Assembly: GCF_013177695.1 (NCBI RefSeq)
Contig: NZ_WOEY01000108.1
Span: forward strand, 1-50,838
Direction of reading: 5' to 3'
Source: Paraburkholderia solitsugae
Lineage (GTDB): Bacteria; Pseudomonadota; Gammaproteobacteria; Burkholderiales; Burkholderiaceae
DNA: 50,838 bases
Below are positions 26,127-34,381 of the stretch, one piece after another (within the stretch, counting starts at the first letter, position 1; every line of letters starts with the position of its first letter). The translations under genes were made by a program, and so were the position numbers. The notes under the pieces are model-generated. The model saw nothing but the letters and a program-made list of their open reading frames with translations. It did no database searches and had not been told where the DNA came from.

Positions 26127-26336
26127 TCAACCCACTACGGCGTGCACGATCAGAATCAGCACCCCGATCAGGATGGCTACGCTGATCAGCGCGGCTGCAA
26201 GCACATGCAGCGGGTTCAACTGGGTTGCGTCCGCTTCCAGATCACGACGCTTGCGCACCCCGAAAAACGACCAGAACACGGCTTTCATCGACTGGCCAAA
26301 ACTGCTCTTGCGTGGGCCGCCGTTGCTATCGCTCAT
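26127..26336 (-). CDS. DUF2970 small membrane protein
   Basis: The 69-residue protein has a basic N-terminus (KSSFGQSMKAVFWSFFGVRKRRD) and one C-terminal membrane helix (LAAALISVAILIGVLILIVH). DUF2970 proteins sit between ctaG and coxC in many proteobacterial oxidase clusters. The function is not established; context suggests oxidase assembly. Confidence 0.85.
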   Translation of the reverse strand: MSDSNGGPRKSSFGQSMKAVFWSFFGVRKRRDLEADATQLNPLHVLAAALISVAILIGVLILIVHAVVG

Positions 26337-26369
26337 TACGTCTTCTTCCTTCGCCGGCGACTTACGCCG

Positions 26370-26984
26370 TCAGGCGGGATTGGCGGTGGTTGCCGCCGTA
26401 TTGGCCGTGGGCGCCGTGCCTCCGGCCGTCGCTGCTGCCGGCGTATTCAACTCAAAGAACGTGTACGACAAGGTGATCGTTTTCACATCCTTCGGCAACT
26501 TCGGGTCGACCACAAACACCACCGGCAACCGCTTGGTCTGATTCGCAGTCAACGTCTGTTGCGTAAAGCAAAAACACTCGATCTTTTTGAAGTACTCGGT
26601 CGCCTGCTTCGGCGCGTAGCTTGGAATGGCTTGCGCCTGAATCGTGCGCGCCTGTTCGTTGCTGACCTCGTACATCACGGTGGTCACCTCGCCGGGATGC
26701 ACGTCGAGACTGCGTTGCTCCGGTTTGAAACCCAGCGGGCCGCGCGCGTTCGCATCGAATTCGATCGAAATCGTGCGGCTCATGTCGACCTGCGTATTCT
26801 TCGCCTCGCGCACCGTGGCATCACGCTGCACGAGGTTGTTAATGCCGGTGACCTCGCAGATTGCGCGGTACATCGGCACCAGTGCGAAGCCGAAGCCAAA
26901 CATCATCAACGCGACGACGAACAGCTTGATCAGCATCGAACGGTTAAAAGAGCGATCGGCCTGAGCCGGCGGTTGCGTCGACAT
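26370..26984 (-). CDS. ctaG: Cytochrome c oxidase assembly protein CtaG/Cox11
   Basis: Cox11 inserts copper into the CuB site of subunit I. The 204-residue product has one membrane helix (LIKLFVVALMMFGFGFALVP) and a periplasmic immunoglobulin-like domain. It carries the metal-binding motif ECFCFTQQTL, with the neighbouring conserved PVVFVVDP. ATG 26984 has GAGGA upstream at 5 nt. It lies 42 nt downstream of the 44-residue assembly protein and 33 nt upstream of DUF2970. Confidence 0.95.
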   Translation of the reverse strand: MSTQPPAQADRSFNRSMLIKLFVVALMMFGFGFALVPMYRAICEVTGINNLVQRDATVREAKNTQVDMSRTISIEFDANARGPLGFKPEQRSLDVHPGEVTTVMYEVSNEQARTIQAQAIPSYAPKQATEYFKKIECFCFTQQTLTANQTKRLPVVFVVDPKLPKDVKTITLSYTFFELNTPAAATAGGTAPTANTAATTANPA

Positions 26985-27026
26985 CTCAATCCTCAACAAA
27001 CCTGTGCGCAGGCTTGAACCACTGCT

Positions 27027-27161
27027 TCAGGGGAACCACTTCTGATGAATGATGACGCTCGCAAAAAACGCCGCGGCGATGACAAACATCACGAGACCTA
27101 TCCGCCGGTTGCCCGCGCGAATCTGCTCTGGTGTACGTCTTTCTTGAGGATTGCGCGTCAT
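27027..27161 (-). CDS. Cytochrome oxidase small assembly protein
   Basis: This 44-residue protein has a polar head (MTRNPQERRTPEQIRAGNRR) and one membrane helix (IGLVMFVIAAAFFASVII). It resembles the tiny protein annotated as an oxidase assembly factor between ctaD and ctaG in Burkholderiales. The ATG at 27161 is chosen because it matches that length; the frame is open further upstream. The role is inferred from position. Confidence 0.75.
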   Translation of the reverse strand: MTRNPQERRTPEQIRAGNRRIGLVMFVIAAAFFASVIIHQKWFP

Positions 27162-27283
27162 GCTCGACTTTCTGAATACTTTCGTGACTACGGGGTGTCG
27201 CCACTCCACTGCTCGCGTGGCTGCCTGGTTCTGGCGGCGATTGACACGCCACCGCCGGAACCGGCAACCTCACTGAACGCCGA

Positions 27284-28897
27284 TTACTCGACGGTCGGCG
27301 GGTGTTCGAACGTGTGGAACGGAGCCGGGCTCGGCACGGTCCATTCGAGGCCCGTTGCGCCGTCCCACGGCTTGTCGCCCGCTTTTTCGTGCTCGCCACC
27401 GCCGCGGTAAGCCGGCAGTGCAACCGCGAACAGGAAGTAGACCTGTGCCAGACCGAAGCCGAATGCGCCGATCGAGATCACCTGGTTCCAGTCGGTGAAC
27501 TGAGCCGGGTAGTCAGCGTAACGACGCGGCATACCTGCGAGACCTACAAAGTGCATCGGCAGGAACGCGAGGTTGAAGAAGAACATCGACGCCCAGAAGT
27601 GGATCTTGCCGCGCGTTTCGTTGTACATCCAGCCGGTCCACTTCGGCGACCAGTAGTACCACCCGGAGAACAACGCGAAGAGAGAACCCGCCACTAGAAC
27701 GTAGTGGAAGTGCGCCACCACGAAGTAAGTACCGTGGTATTGGATATCCAGCGGCGCCATGGCGAGCATCAGACCCGACAGACCGCCGAACGTGAACACC
27801 AGCAGGAAGCCGACCGCGAACAGCATAGGCGTTTCGAAGGACAGCGAACCGCGCCACATCGTCGCGACCCAGTTGAACACCTTCACACCCGTCGGCACGG
27901 CGATCAGCATCGTCGCGTACATGAAGAACAGCTGGCCCGTCACCGGCATGCCGGTCGCGAACATGTGGTGCGCCCAGACCATGAACGACAGAATCGCGAT
28001 CGACGAGGTTGCGTACACCATCGAGCTATAGCCGAACAGCGGCTTGCGCGAGAACGCCGGGATCACCTGCGACACGATCCCGAACGCCGGCAAGATCATG
28101 ATGTACACCTCGGGGTGCCCGAAGAACCAGAAGATATGCTGGTACATCACCGGGTCGCCGCCACCTGCCGCGTTGAAGAACGACGTACCGAAGTGGCGAT
28201 CGAACAGCACCATGGTGATCGCGCCCGCCAGAACCGGCATCACGGCGATCAGCAGGTACGCGGTGATCAGCCACGTCCAGACGAACATCGGCATCTTCAT
28301 CAGCGTGAGGCCAGGTGCGCGCATGTTCAGGATCGTCACAACGATGTTGATCCCGCCCATGATCGACGAAGCACCCATCAAGTGGATCGCGAAAATCGCG
28401 AAGTCCATGCCCGGGCCCATCTGCGTCGACAACGGCGCGTACAGCGTCCAGCCCGCGGCGGTCGCGCCGCCCGGTGCGAAGAACGAACCGACCAGCAACA
28501 CCGCAGCCACCGGCAGCAGCCAGAAGCTGAAGTTGTTCATCCGCGCAAAAGCCATGTCCGATGCGCCGATCTGCAGCGGCACCATCCAGTTCGCGAAGCC
28601 GACGAAGGCCGGCATGATCGCGCCGAACACCATGATCAGGCCATGCATGGTGGTCAACTGGTTGAAGAACTCGGGGCGCATGATCTGCAGACCCGGCTCG
28701 AACAGTTCGGCACGGATCATCAGCGCCATCACGCCCCCGGAGAGGAACATGGTGAACGAGAAGATCAGGTACAGCGTACCGATGTCCTTGTGATTGGTTG
28801 CGAACAGCCAACGACGCCAGCCATGCGGCGTTTCGTGGGCATGGTCGCCGTGCACGTGCTCGTGGCCCGCGGTTACATCGTGTCCGATGCTAGACAT
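27284..28897 (-). CDS. ctaD: Cytochrome c oxidase subunit I (aa3 type)
   Basis: The catalytic subunit, carrying heme a and the heme a3-CuB oxygen-reduction site and pumping protons. The 537-residue product has 12 helices and the family motifs: MHGLIMVFGAIMPAFVG with the heme a His, HIFWFFGHPEVYIMILPAFG with the His-Tyr cross-link region, VWAHHMFATGMP with the CuB His pair, and YFVVAHFHYVLVAG with the heme a3 and a ligands. It lies 44 nt after coxB. Confidence 0.98.
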   Translation of the reverse strand: MSSIGHDVTAGHEHVHGDHAHETPHGWRRWLFATNHKDIGTLYLIFSFTMFLSGGVMALMIRAELFEPGLQIMRPEFFNQLTTMHGLIMVFGAIMPAFVGFANWMVPLQIGASDMAFARMNNFSFWLLPVAAVLLVGSFFAPGGATAAGWTLYAPLSTQMGPGMDFAIFAIHLMGASSIMGGINIVVTILNMRAPGLTLMKMPMFVWTWLITAYLLIAVMPVLAGAITMVLFDRHFGTSFFNAAGGGDPVMYQHIFWFFGHPEVYIMILPAFGIVSQVIPAFSRKPLFGYSSMVYATSSIAILSFMVWAHHMFATGMPVTGQLFFMYATMLIAVPTGVKVFNWVATMWRGSLSFETPMLFAVGFLLVFTFGGLSGLMLAMAPLDIQYHGTYFVVAHFHYVLVAGSLFALFSGWYYWSPKWTGWMYNETRGKIHFWASMFFFNLAFLPMHFVGLAGMPRRYADYPAQFTDWNQVISIGAFGFGLAQVYFLFAVALPAYRGGGEHEKAGDKPWDGATGLEWTVPSPAPFHTFEHPPTVE

Positions 28898-28941
28898 GAC
28901 AATCTCCTAATACGAATGCTGCGGTGCTGACCATGAACACG

Positions 28942-30552
28942 TCAGGCAGCCGGGCTGATCTGGACACGCCGGGCTTCTTTCGCGTCGCCGCCGCCCGTGA
29001 TCGTTTCCGGCTTTTTCAAAATAATATGGTCTTCGGCAATGCCGGCTGCTTTCAGCGCGTCGCGCACGGCTTCGGCACGCGTCTTCGCGAGCTTCGCGTT
29101 GACTTCGGCTGAGCCGGTGGCGTCGGTGTAGCCCGACAGCGTGAACTTTGCGTCCGGGTGCGCTTTCGCGTAGGCCGCGGCCGCGTCGACCGCCGCTTTC
29201 GCGTCGGCCGGCAGCGTGCTCTTGCCGGTCTCGAAGTAGACGTTTGCCGGCAACGCCGCTGCTTGCGATGCTGCCGCGCTGTCCGAACCGGCCGCAGCCG
29301 CGTCGGCACCCGAGGCAGCCGCTGCGCCCGAAGCTTCAGCACCCGCGCCTCTCGCTGCCGCGCCTGCGTCGGCCAGATGATTGCCGCCTTCCGGCAGCTT
29401 GCCGTTGCGCGCATCCAGCACTTGCTTCGGCTGGAGAATGTCGCCGGTGTGGTTGCCCCACGAATTACGTTCGAACGTGATGACCGAAGCGATTTCGACG
29501 TCGTTCAACGTCGGCGCCCAAGAAGGCATCGCGTTCTTGCCCTTCAGCACGATGCTCACGTGCTCGGCGATCGGGCCGTTGGCGATCTTGCTGCCGTCCA
29601 GCGCCGGGAATACGCCTGCACCCTTGCCGGTCGGCTGGTGGCAGACCGCGCAGTTCGATGCGTACACCTTGCCGCCGCGCTCCATCAACTCGGCCATCGT
29701 GTAGGTCTTGTTCGGGTCGTCCTGGCCAGCGGCCATTTTCTGCTTCTGCGTATCGACCCACTTCGCGTAGTCGTCTGCCGACAGCACTTCGACCACTACC
29801 GGCATGAACGCGTGTTCCTTGCCGCACAGTTCGGTACAGAAGCCGCGGAACGTGCCGGTCTTGTCAGCCTTGAACCACGTGTCGCGCACGAAACCCGGGA
29901 TCGCATCCTGCTTCACGCCGAAAGCCGGCACGTACCAGGAGTGGACCACGTCGTTCGCGGTGGTGATGATGCGGATTTTCTTGTCGACCGGGACGACGAG
30001 CGGATTGTCGACTTCCTGCAGATACGTGGTGGAAATCGGTTCGCGGCCATCGGTTTCCGCACGCGGCGTGGCCAGCGTGGACAGGAAGCTGATGCCCTCG
30101 CCCGGACCCTTCACGTAGTCGTAACCCCATTTCCACTGGTAGCCCGTGACCTTGATGGTGAGGTCGGCGTTGGTGGTGTCCTTCATCGCCACGACGGTCT
30201 TGGTGGCGGGGAGCGCCATCAGCACGACGATGATGAACGGCACGATCGTCCAGATGATTTCGACGGTGGTGCTTTCGTGGAAATGGGAAGCCTTATGGCC
30301 TTTCGATTTGCGGTGCGCAAACATCGAATAGAACATCACACCGAACACGCCGACGAAGATCACCGTGCAAAGAACCAGCATGAACATGTGGAGGCTGAAG
30401 AGCTCCTCAGCGATTTTTGTCGCAGGCGGCTGGAGATTGATCTCGTTGACGGCAGGGCCGCCCGGAACATCGCCCACTGCCAGGGCCGCACCGGCGAAAA
30501 GCAGTCCGCTCATCGCCAGCACGCCCATGAGGGCTCGCTTGATTGTTTTCAT
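28942..30552 (-). CDS. coxB: Cytochrome c oxidase subunit II fused to cytochrome c and OmpA-like domains
   Basis: The 536-residue chain runs: signal peptide to ~26; two membrane helices (~52-76, ~97-118); CuA cupredoxin domain (~130-262) with ligands His204, Cys239, Cys243, His247 and Met250 in FCTELCGKEHAFMP. Next comes a class I cytochrome c (~285-365) with the heme site CAVCH (301-305) and axial Met342. An Ala/Ser-rich linker (~394-435) leads to an OmpA-like peptidoglycan-binding domain (~437-534; VYFETGKSTLPADA, SGYTDATGSAEVN with Asp477, KTRAEAVRDAL with Arg492). CuA accepts electrons from cytochrome c; the attached heme domain may relay them. The OmpA part would tether the oxidase to peptidoglycan, which is inference. 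ATG 30552 has AAGGA upstream. Confidence 0.96.
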   Translation of the reverse strand: MKTIKRALMGVLAMSGLLFAGAALAVGDVPGGPAVNEINLQPPATKIAEELFSLHMFMLVLCTVIFVGVFGVMFYSMFAHRKSKGHKASHFHESTTVEIIWTIVPFIIVVLMALPATKTVVAMKDTTNADLTIKVTGYQWKWGYDYVKGPGEGISFLSTLATPRAETDGREPISTTYLQEVDNPLVVPVDKKIRIITTANDVVHSWYVPAFGVKQDAIPGFVRDTWFKADKTGTFRGFCTELCGKEHAFMPVVVEVLSADDYAKWVDTQKQKMAAGQDDPNKTYTMAELMERGGKVYASNCAVCHQPTGKGAGVFPALDGSKIANGPIAEHVSIVLKGKNAMPSWAPTLNDVEIASVITFERNSWGNHTGDILQPKQVLDARNGKLPEGGNHLADAGAAARGAGAEASGAAAASGADAAAAGSDSAAASQAAALPANVYFETGKSTLPADAKAAVDAAAAYAKAHPDAKFTLSGYTDATGSAEVNAKLAKTRAEAVRDALKAAGIAEDHIILKKPETITGGGDAKEARRVQISPAA

Positions 30553-30642
30553 AGCTTCCTTACCCAAAATTTCCATTCAAACCCTCGACCCCGCTGGCAG
30601 GCTGTCTCGCGCTCCCCGTGAACGCCGCGCGTCTCAACACGC

Positions 30643-31116
30643 CTAACACCGTGTGAGCCACATACGCAGTTCGCCTGCGAACTGCGCGCGCCGATACTGC
30701 GCGAGATGTTGCCCGATCATGATCGTCTGGCCGCGCGAGACCAGTTTGATCTGGTCACGCGGCGTTGCACCCGGTTCGATCCGCACCCAGCGCGGATTGA
30801 ATTCGAACTGCGTGAGCCGCTCGGCGCTGACCTGCTCGATCACAAGCCGGTTCGGAAACAACCGGACGCGCTCGTAATCGACAGCATGACGCGCATATAT
30901 GGCAAACGCGATGCCCACCGCCAGCAATTCGATACCGGTGAACGGCAACACCAGCCAGGCGCCGACCAGAACCAGCATGAAAGCAATTGCCAACGAGAAC
31001 AACGCAAGCGATACGTAGAAACCTACAAACTGCCGCGGCGATAAAGAACAGTTGCGCTTCATCGTCCAGTCTTTGAGAACGGGTTCCGAATCCGCCAGCA
31101 GATCTGATGCTTCCAT
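30643..31116 (-). CDS. DUF2244 membrane protein
   Basis: The 157-residue protein has two adjacent membrane helices (FVGFYVSLALFSLAIAFMLV and WLVLPFTGIELLAVGIAFAI) after a polar N-terminus with RNCSLSPRQ, then a soluble domain (RLVIEQVSAERLTQFEFNPRWVRIE). That is the DUF2244 layout. ATG 31116 is used because GGAGG lies 5 nt upstream. It is the first gene of the cox transcription unit, directly before coxB, as in many proteobacteria. No biochemical function is known. Confidence 0.85.
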   Translation of the reverse strand: MEASDLLADSEPVLKDWTMKRNCSLSPRQFVGFYVSLALFSLAIAFMLVLVGAWLVLPFTGIELLAVGIAFAIYARHAVDYERVRLFPNRLVIEQVSAERLTQFEFNPRWVRIEPGATPRDQIKLVSRGQTIMIGQHLAQYRRAQFAGELRMWLTRC

Positions 31117-31271
31117 CGCTGCCTCCTGCCGACTGTCACCAATCGCCGCCTGCGGCCATTGCTCGCGACCGCTTAGCGGCCACTCAATCACCGCCACGCC
31201 ACTTCATGTTGCAGCCCTGTGCCTCGGGCCTGCCGCCCCAAATGTGGGAACTCCGGGCGACAAACTGACGC

Positions 31272-31300
31272 ATTATAGGCGCGATCCATAGCATCCACAA
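31272..31300 (-). promoter_or_regulatory. Promoter of the cox operon
   Basis: On the minus strand, TTGTGG (31300-31295) and, 17 nt on, a perfect TATAAT (31277-31272). It lies ~155 nt upstream of the DUF2244 start, the first gene of the oxidase cluster. Confidence 0.6.
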
Positions 31301-31375
31301 GCAAGCCTCAATCGGCTCACAAGCCAGGTGCGACAAGCCTCCGCGCTGTTTTGACACCGCTTTCGCGCGTCTTTT

Positions 31376-31419
31376 GAAGCGGTAATTTCAGACATAACAG
31401 ATGTCCTCTTTACCGCTTC
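31376..31419. repeat. Nested inverted repeat
   Basis: GAAGCGGTAA (31376-31385) is perfectly repeated in inverse as TTACCGCTTC (31410-31419). Inside it, GACAT and ATGTC form a second 5-bp stem around AACAG. It lies just after the bioC-like stop on the minus strand and lacks a strong T-run. The rest of 31117-31428 contains the cox promoter and no gene. Confidence 0.55.
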
Positions 31420-31428
31420 ATTGATTCC

Positions 31429-32394
31429 TCACCGATTCCTCGACGAACCTCGCCCGATATCCTCGATCCGCACGATCCCATGACCTTCAGCCGTGGTGCG
31501 CGGCACAGCTTTCCAGGCGTGGCCATAGATCACTTCGAAGGTCAGCGCGATTGTGCCGTCGGCGCGCCGGCGGGCTTCGAGCGCCGCCAGCAAAGCCTTG
31601 TGCAGCCTGCGCGCGACGGCATTCGAGGTGGCCTCGCGCTCAAACGGATAGGCACCCCAGCGGCGCACGTCCGCGAGCAGCGACTCGGGTGACTTGTACG
31701 TAATAGTGAGCGTTTCCTGGTCCATCACCGGAATCTCGAAACCGCTCTCGACCAGCATATCGCCGAGGTCATGCATGTCGACAAAGTCGATCACATGCTT
31801 ACGCGAAGCAACGCCGTGGGCCGCCTCGACCTCGGCGTAGGCGCCGCGCAATTCCTTTAGCGAATCGGGACCGAGCGTGCTGAACATCAGCAGGCCGCTC
31901 ACTTTCAGCACCCGTTGCCACTCAGGAAACACGAGATCCGGCCGCGAGTGCCAGTGCAAAGCGAGATTGGACCAGATGAATTCGAAGGCGCCGGCCGCGA
32001 ACGGGAGTGCCGAGAAGTCGGCCTGCGCGAAGCGCGGACCGCGGGCGCCGAGCGCCTTGCCGAGTGTTGCCGGCAGAAAGCGCCGCCAGCTCGTGTCGCC
32101 GGAATCGTGACGCAGCGCGCGCGCGAGCATGCCATGCGACAGGTCGGTGCCGAACACCGGCGCCTCGGGAAAGCGTTCACGCAATGCGGGGATGTCTTCG
32201 CCCGCGCCGCAACCGGCGTCGAGCACGCTCGCCGGCGTGACCTTGATGTAGTCGAGGCGCTCGCGCATGCGCTGCGCGATTTCGCGCGGCAGGAACGCGA
32301 CGTCGTCGAAGGTCGCTGCACGGCGGTCGAAAATCTGCCTGAGGCGCCGGGAATCATAGGCCGGACGGCCAGATTGAGACGAAGTTGGGGGCAT
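31429..32394 (-). CDS. bioC: BioC-like malonyl-ACP methyltransferase
   Basis: BioC methylates malonyl-ACP to start pimelate synthesis for biotin. The 321-residue product is a class I SAM-dependent methyltransferase: VLDAGCGAGEDIPALRERFP (SAM loop, ~60), FGTDLSHGML, SNLALHWHSRPDLVFPEWQRV and LKVSGLLMFSTLGPDSLKEL, the last two being characteristic of BioC. ATG 32394 is preferred; an in-frame GTG at 32418 exists upstream. No other bio genes are in this window, so the name rests on the protein motifs. Confidence 0.75.
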   Translation of the reverse strand: MPPTSSQSGRPAYDSRRLRQIFDRRAATFDDVAFLPREIAQRMRERLDYIKVTPASVLDAGCGAGEDIPALRERFPEAPVFGTDLSHGMLARALRHDSGDTSWRRFLPATLGKALGARGPRFAQADFSALPFAAGAFEFIWSNLALHWHSRPDLVFPEWQRVLKVSGLLMFSTLGPDSLKELRGAYAEVEAAHGVASRKHVIDFVDMHDLGDMLVESGFEIPVMDQETLTITYKSPESLLADVRRWGAYPFEREATSNAVARRLHKALLAALEARRRADGTIALTFEVIYGHAWKAVPRTTAEGHGIVRIEDIGRGSSRNR

Positions 32395-32478
32395 GGGTGT
32401 CGTTCTGGCGTAGAGCACGAAGTATACTCGCTCGCTTCCTCCCCTTCAGCGTGAAAGGCCTTCGCGGGCGGTCCAATC

Positions 32479-33273
32479 GTGCCATTCCGAAAAAATTCTT
32501 CGTCTTCCGGCGGCCCGGCCGCGAGTTTTGCGCGTTTCGCGCGCGGCGTCTATTCGGCGTGGCCATATGTGATGCACGCGGCGCTGCCGAACCTGTGCGC
32601 GCTATGCGGCAATTTGTCGCACAAAACGTTGTATGGCGGTTGTGAAGAGACGTATTGGAACGAAGGCAGGTTGCGATGCACGGTGTGCGCGGTCCCTTTG
32701 TCCGGAACGCGCCCAACGGGTCACGCGCAATATCGCTGCGCGGATTGCATTGGCGAGCCGCCGCCGTTCGAGGCGACTTTTGCGCTCGCCGACTACCGCC
32801 AGCCGCTCGACGCCCTGGCGCTCGGCCTGAAATTCCGCGCCAGGCTGATGCTGGCGCGCGAGTTTGCGCGACACCTTGCTCGTCTCGCGGGGGACTCATG
32901 GAAAGACGCATCCGAAAAACCCGATGTGCTCGCGCCCGTGCCGCTGGCCAACCAACGTCTTATCGAGCGCGGCTACAACCAGGCCTGGCAGATTGCCAGG
33001 CCATTGGCCCGCGCGCTGAATGTGCGCAGCGACGCCACCTTGCTGCGTCGTGTGATCCACACCGCGCCACAATCACGGCTCGACCTGGACGCGCGCCGGT
33101 TAAACGTGGGCCGCGCATTCAAAGTCGCCAAACCGGTGCACGGTCTGCACATCGGCATTGTCGACGACGTCATGACGACCGGTGCGACGCTCGAAGCGCT
33201 GGCACGTACGCTCAAAGCCGCCGGCGCGCGGCGCGTCACCAACTTCGTCGCCCTGCGCACGCCGAAAAACTAG
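32479..33273 (+). CDS. comF: ComF-family phosphoribosyltransferase-like protein
   Basis: The 264-residue protein has an N-terminal zinc-finger-like region (PNLCALCGNL, LRCTVCAVPL, YRCADCIG) and a C-terminal PRTase domain (VLAPVPLANQRLIERGYNQA, then the PRPP loop GIVDDVMTTGATLEALART). ComF proteins are needed for DNA uptake in naturally competent bacteria; whether that holds here is unknown. The reading frame starts at GTG 32479, and the exact start is uncertain. It is divergent from bioC and 18 nt upstream of trmL. Confidence 0.9.
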   Translation: MPFRKNSSSSGGPAASFARFARGVYSAWPYVMHAALPNLCALCGNLSHKTLYGGCEETYWNEGRLRCTVCAVPLSGTRPTGHAQYRCADCIGEPPPFEATFALADYRQPLDALALGLKFRARLMLAREFARHLARLAGDSWKDASEKPDVLAPVPLANQRLIERGYNQAWQIARPLARALNVRSDATLLRRVIHTAPQSRLDLDARRLNVGRAFKVAKPVHGLHIGIVDDVMTTGATLEALARTLKAAGARRVTNFVALRTPKN

Positions 33274-33291
33274 TCTCTACCTGGTCTCATC

Positions 33292-33762
33292 ATGTTCAAT
33301 GTCGTTCTCGTCGAACCAGAAATCCCGCCGAACACCGGCAACGTCATCCGCCTGTGCGCCAACACCGGCGCGCGACTGCATCTGATCGAGCCGCTCGGCT
33401 TTCCACTCGACGACGCCAAGTTGCGCCGCGCCGGACTCGACTATCACGAGTACGCGCAGATGAACGTGCACGCCGATTGGGCAGCGTTCGTCGCGAAGGA
33501 AGCGCCCGATCCAGCGCGGATGTTCGCCTTCACCACCCGTGGCTCAGGCCGGTTTCACGAGCATGCGTTTCAATCCGGCGACTGGTTCGTGTTCGGCGCC
33601 GAAACGCGCGGCCTGCCTGACACGGTGCTCGATCAATTCGCCAATGAACAACGCGTGCGTCTGCCGATGCGGCCGGGCAACCGCAGCCTGAATCTGTCGA
33701 ATACGGTCGCCGTGGTGGTGTTCGAAGCGTGGCGTCAGACCGGCTTCGACGGCGGCGCCTGA
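33292..33762 (+). CDS. trmL: tRNA (cytidine/uridine-34-2'-O)-methyltransferase TrmL
   Basis: TrmL methylates the ribose of the wobble nucleotide of leucine tRNAs. The 156-residue SPOUT protein shows VLVEPEIPPNTGNVIRLCAN at the N-terminus, FVFGAETRGLP (SAM-binding knot) and MRPGNRSLNLSNTVAVVVFE near the C-terminus, all diagnostic of the TrmL/CspR subgroup. It follows comF by 18 nt. Its last 28 nt overlap the convergent macro-domain gene. Confidence 0.95.
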   Translation: MFNVVLVEPEIPPNTGNVIRLCANTGARLHLIEPLGFPLDDAKLRRAGLDYHEYAQMNVHADWAAFVAKEAPDPARMFAFTTRGSGRFHEHAFQSGDWFVFGAETRGLPDTVLDQFANEQRVRLPMRPGNRSLNLSNTVAVVVFEAWRQTGFDGGA

Positions 33763-34283
33763 CGGCGTTTCAATTCGGCTTCGTAAAGCGCGAGCATGGC
33801 ATTGTCGAAACACGCGAACACCACACGCGCGATCTTCGGCGTACGCGGCAAGGTTTCGAGTACGGTGCCGACGGCAATCCGCACGGCCTCGTCGGCGGGA
33901 AAATGGTAGATGCCGCAACTAATCGCGGGAAACGCAATGCTCGTGCAATGCGCCTGATGCGCCACCTCGAGCGAGCGCTGATAGCAGGAGGCGAGAAGAT
34001 CGGCTTCGCCATGCGCACCGCCCCGCCATACCGGGCCAACCGCGTGAATCACATGTTTGGCCGGCAAGCGGTAGCCACCGGTGATCTTCGCGTCGCCGGT
34101 CGCGCAGCCGCCGAGCGCCTCGCACTCATGCACCAATTCCCTGCCGGCCGCGCGGTGAATCGCGCCATCCACGCCGCCCCCGCCTAACAACGAAGTATTC
34201 GCGGCGTTGACGATCGCGTCCACCGCGAGCGTCGTGATGTCGACCGCGTGCGCTTCTAACGTGCAATTGTCGAAACTGAGCAT
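33735..34283 (-). CDS. Macro-domain O-acetyl-ADP-ribose deacetylase
   Basis: Macro-domain enzymes hydrolyse O-acetyl-ADP-ribose or remove ADP-ribose from targets. The 182-residue product has the MacroD/YmdB pattern: VDAIVNAANTSLLGGGGVDGAIHRAAG (ADP-ribose binding), GDAKITGGYRLPAKHVIHAVGP and SIAFPAISCGIYHFPADEA. It is convergent with trmL and overlaps its 3' end by 28 nt. The region 34284-34381 before gpsA contains nothing I can name. Confidence 0.92.
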   Translation of the reverse strand: MLSFDNCTLEAHAVDITTLAVDAIVNAANTSLLGGGGVDGAIHRAAGRELVHECEALGGCATGDAKITGGYRLPAKHVIHAVGPVWRGGAHGEADLLASCYQRSLEVAHQAHCTSIAFPAISCGIYHFPADEAVRIAVGTVLETLPRTPKIARVVFACFDNAMLALYEAELKRRQAPPSKPV

Positions 34284-34381
34284 GGGAAACCTCGCTGGTC
34301 CGAAGCGTCGATAAGACGTGGGACAGCGATGGCAGGCAGCCGTTCAGCGCGTTTCCGCGCCAAACGGCTGAAAGACGAGAC

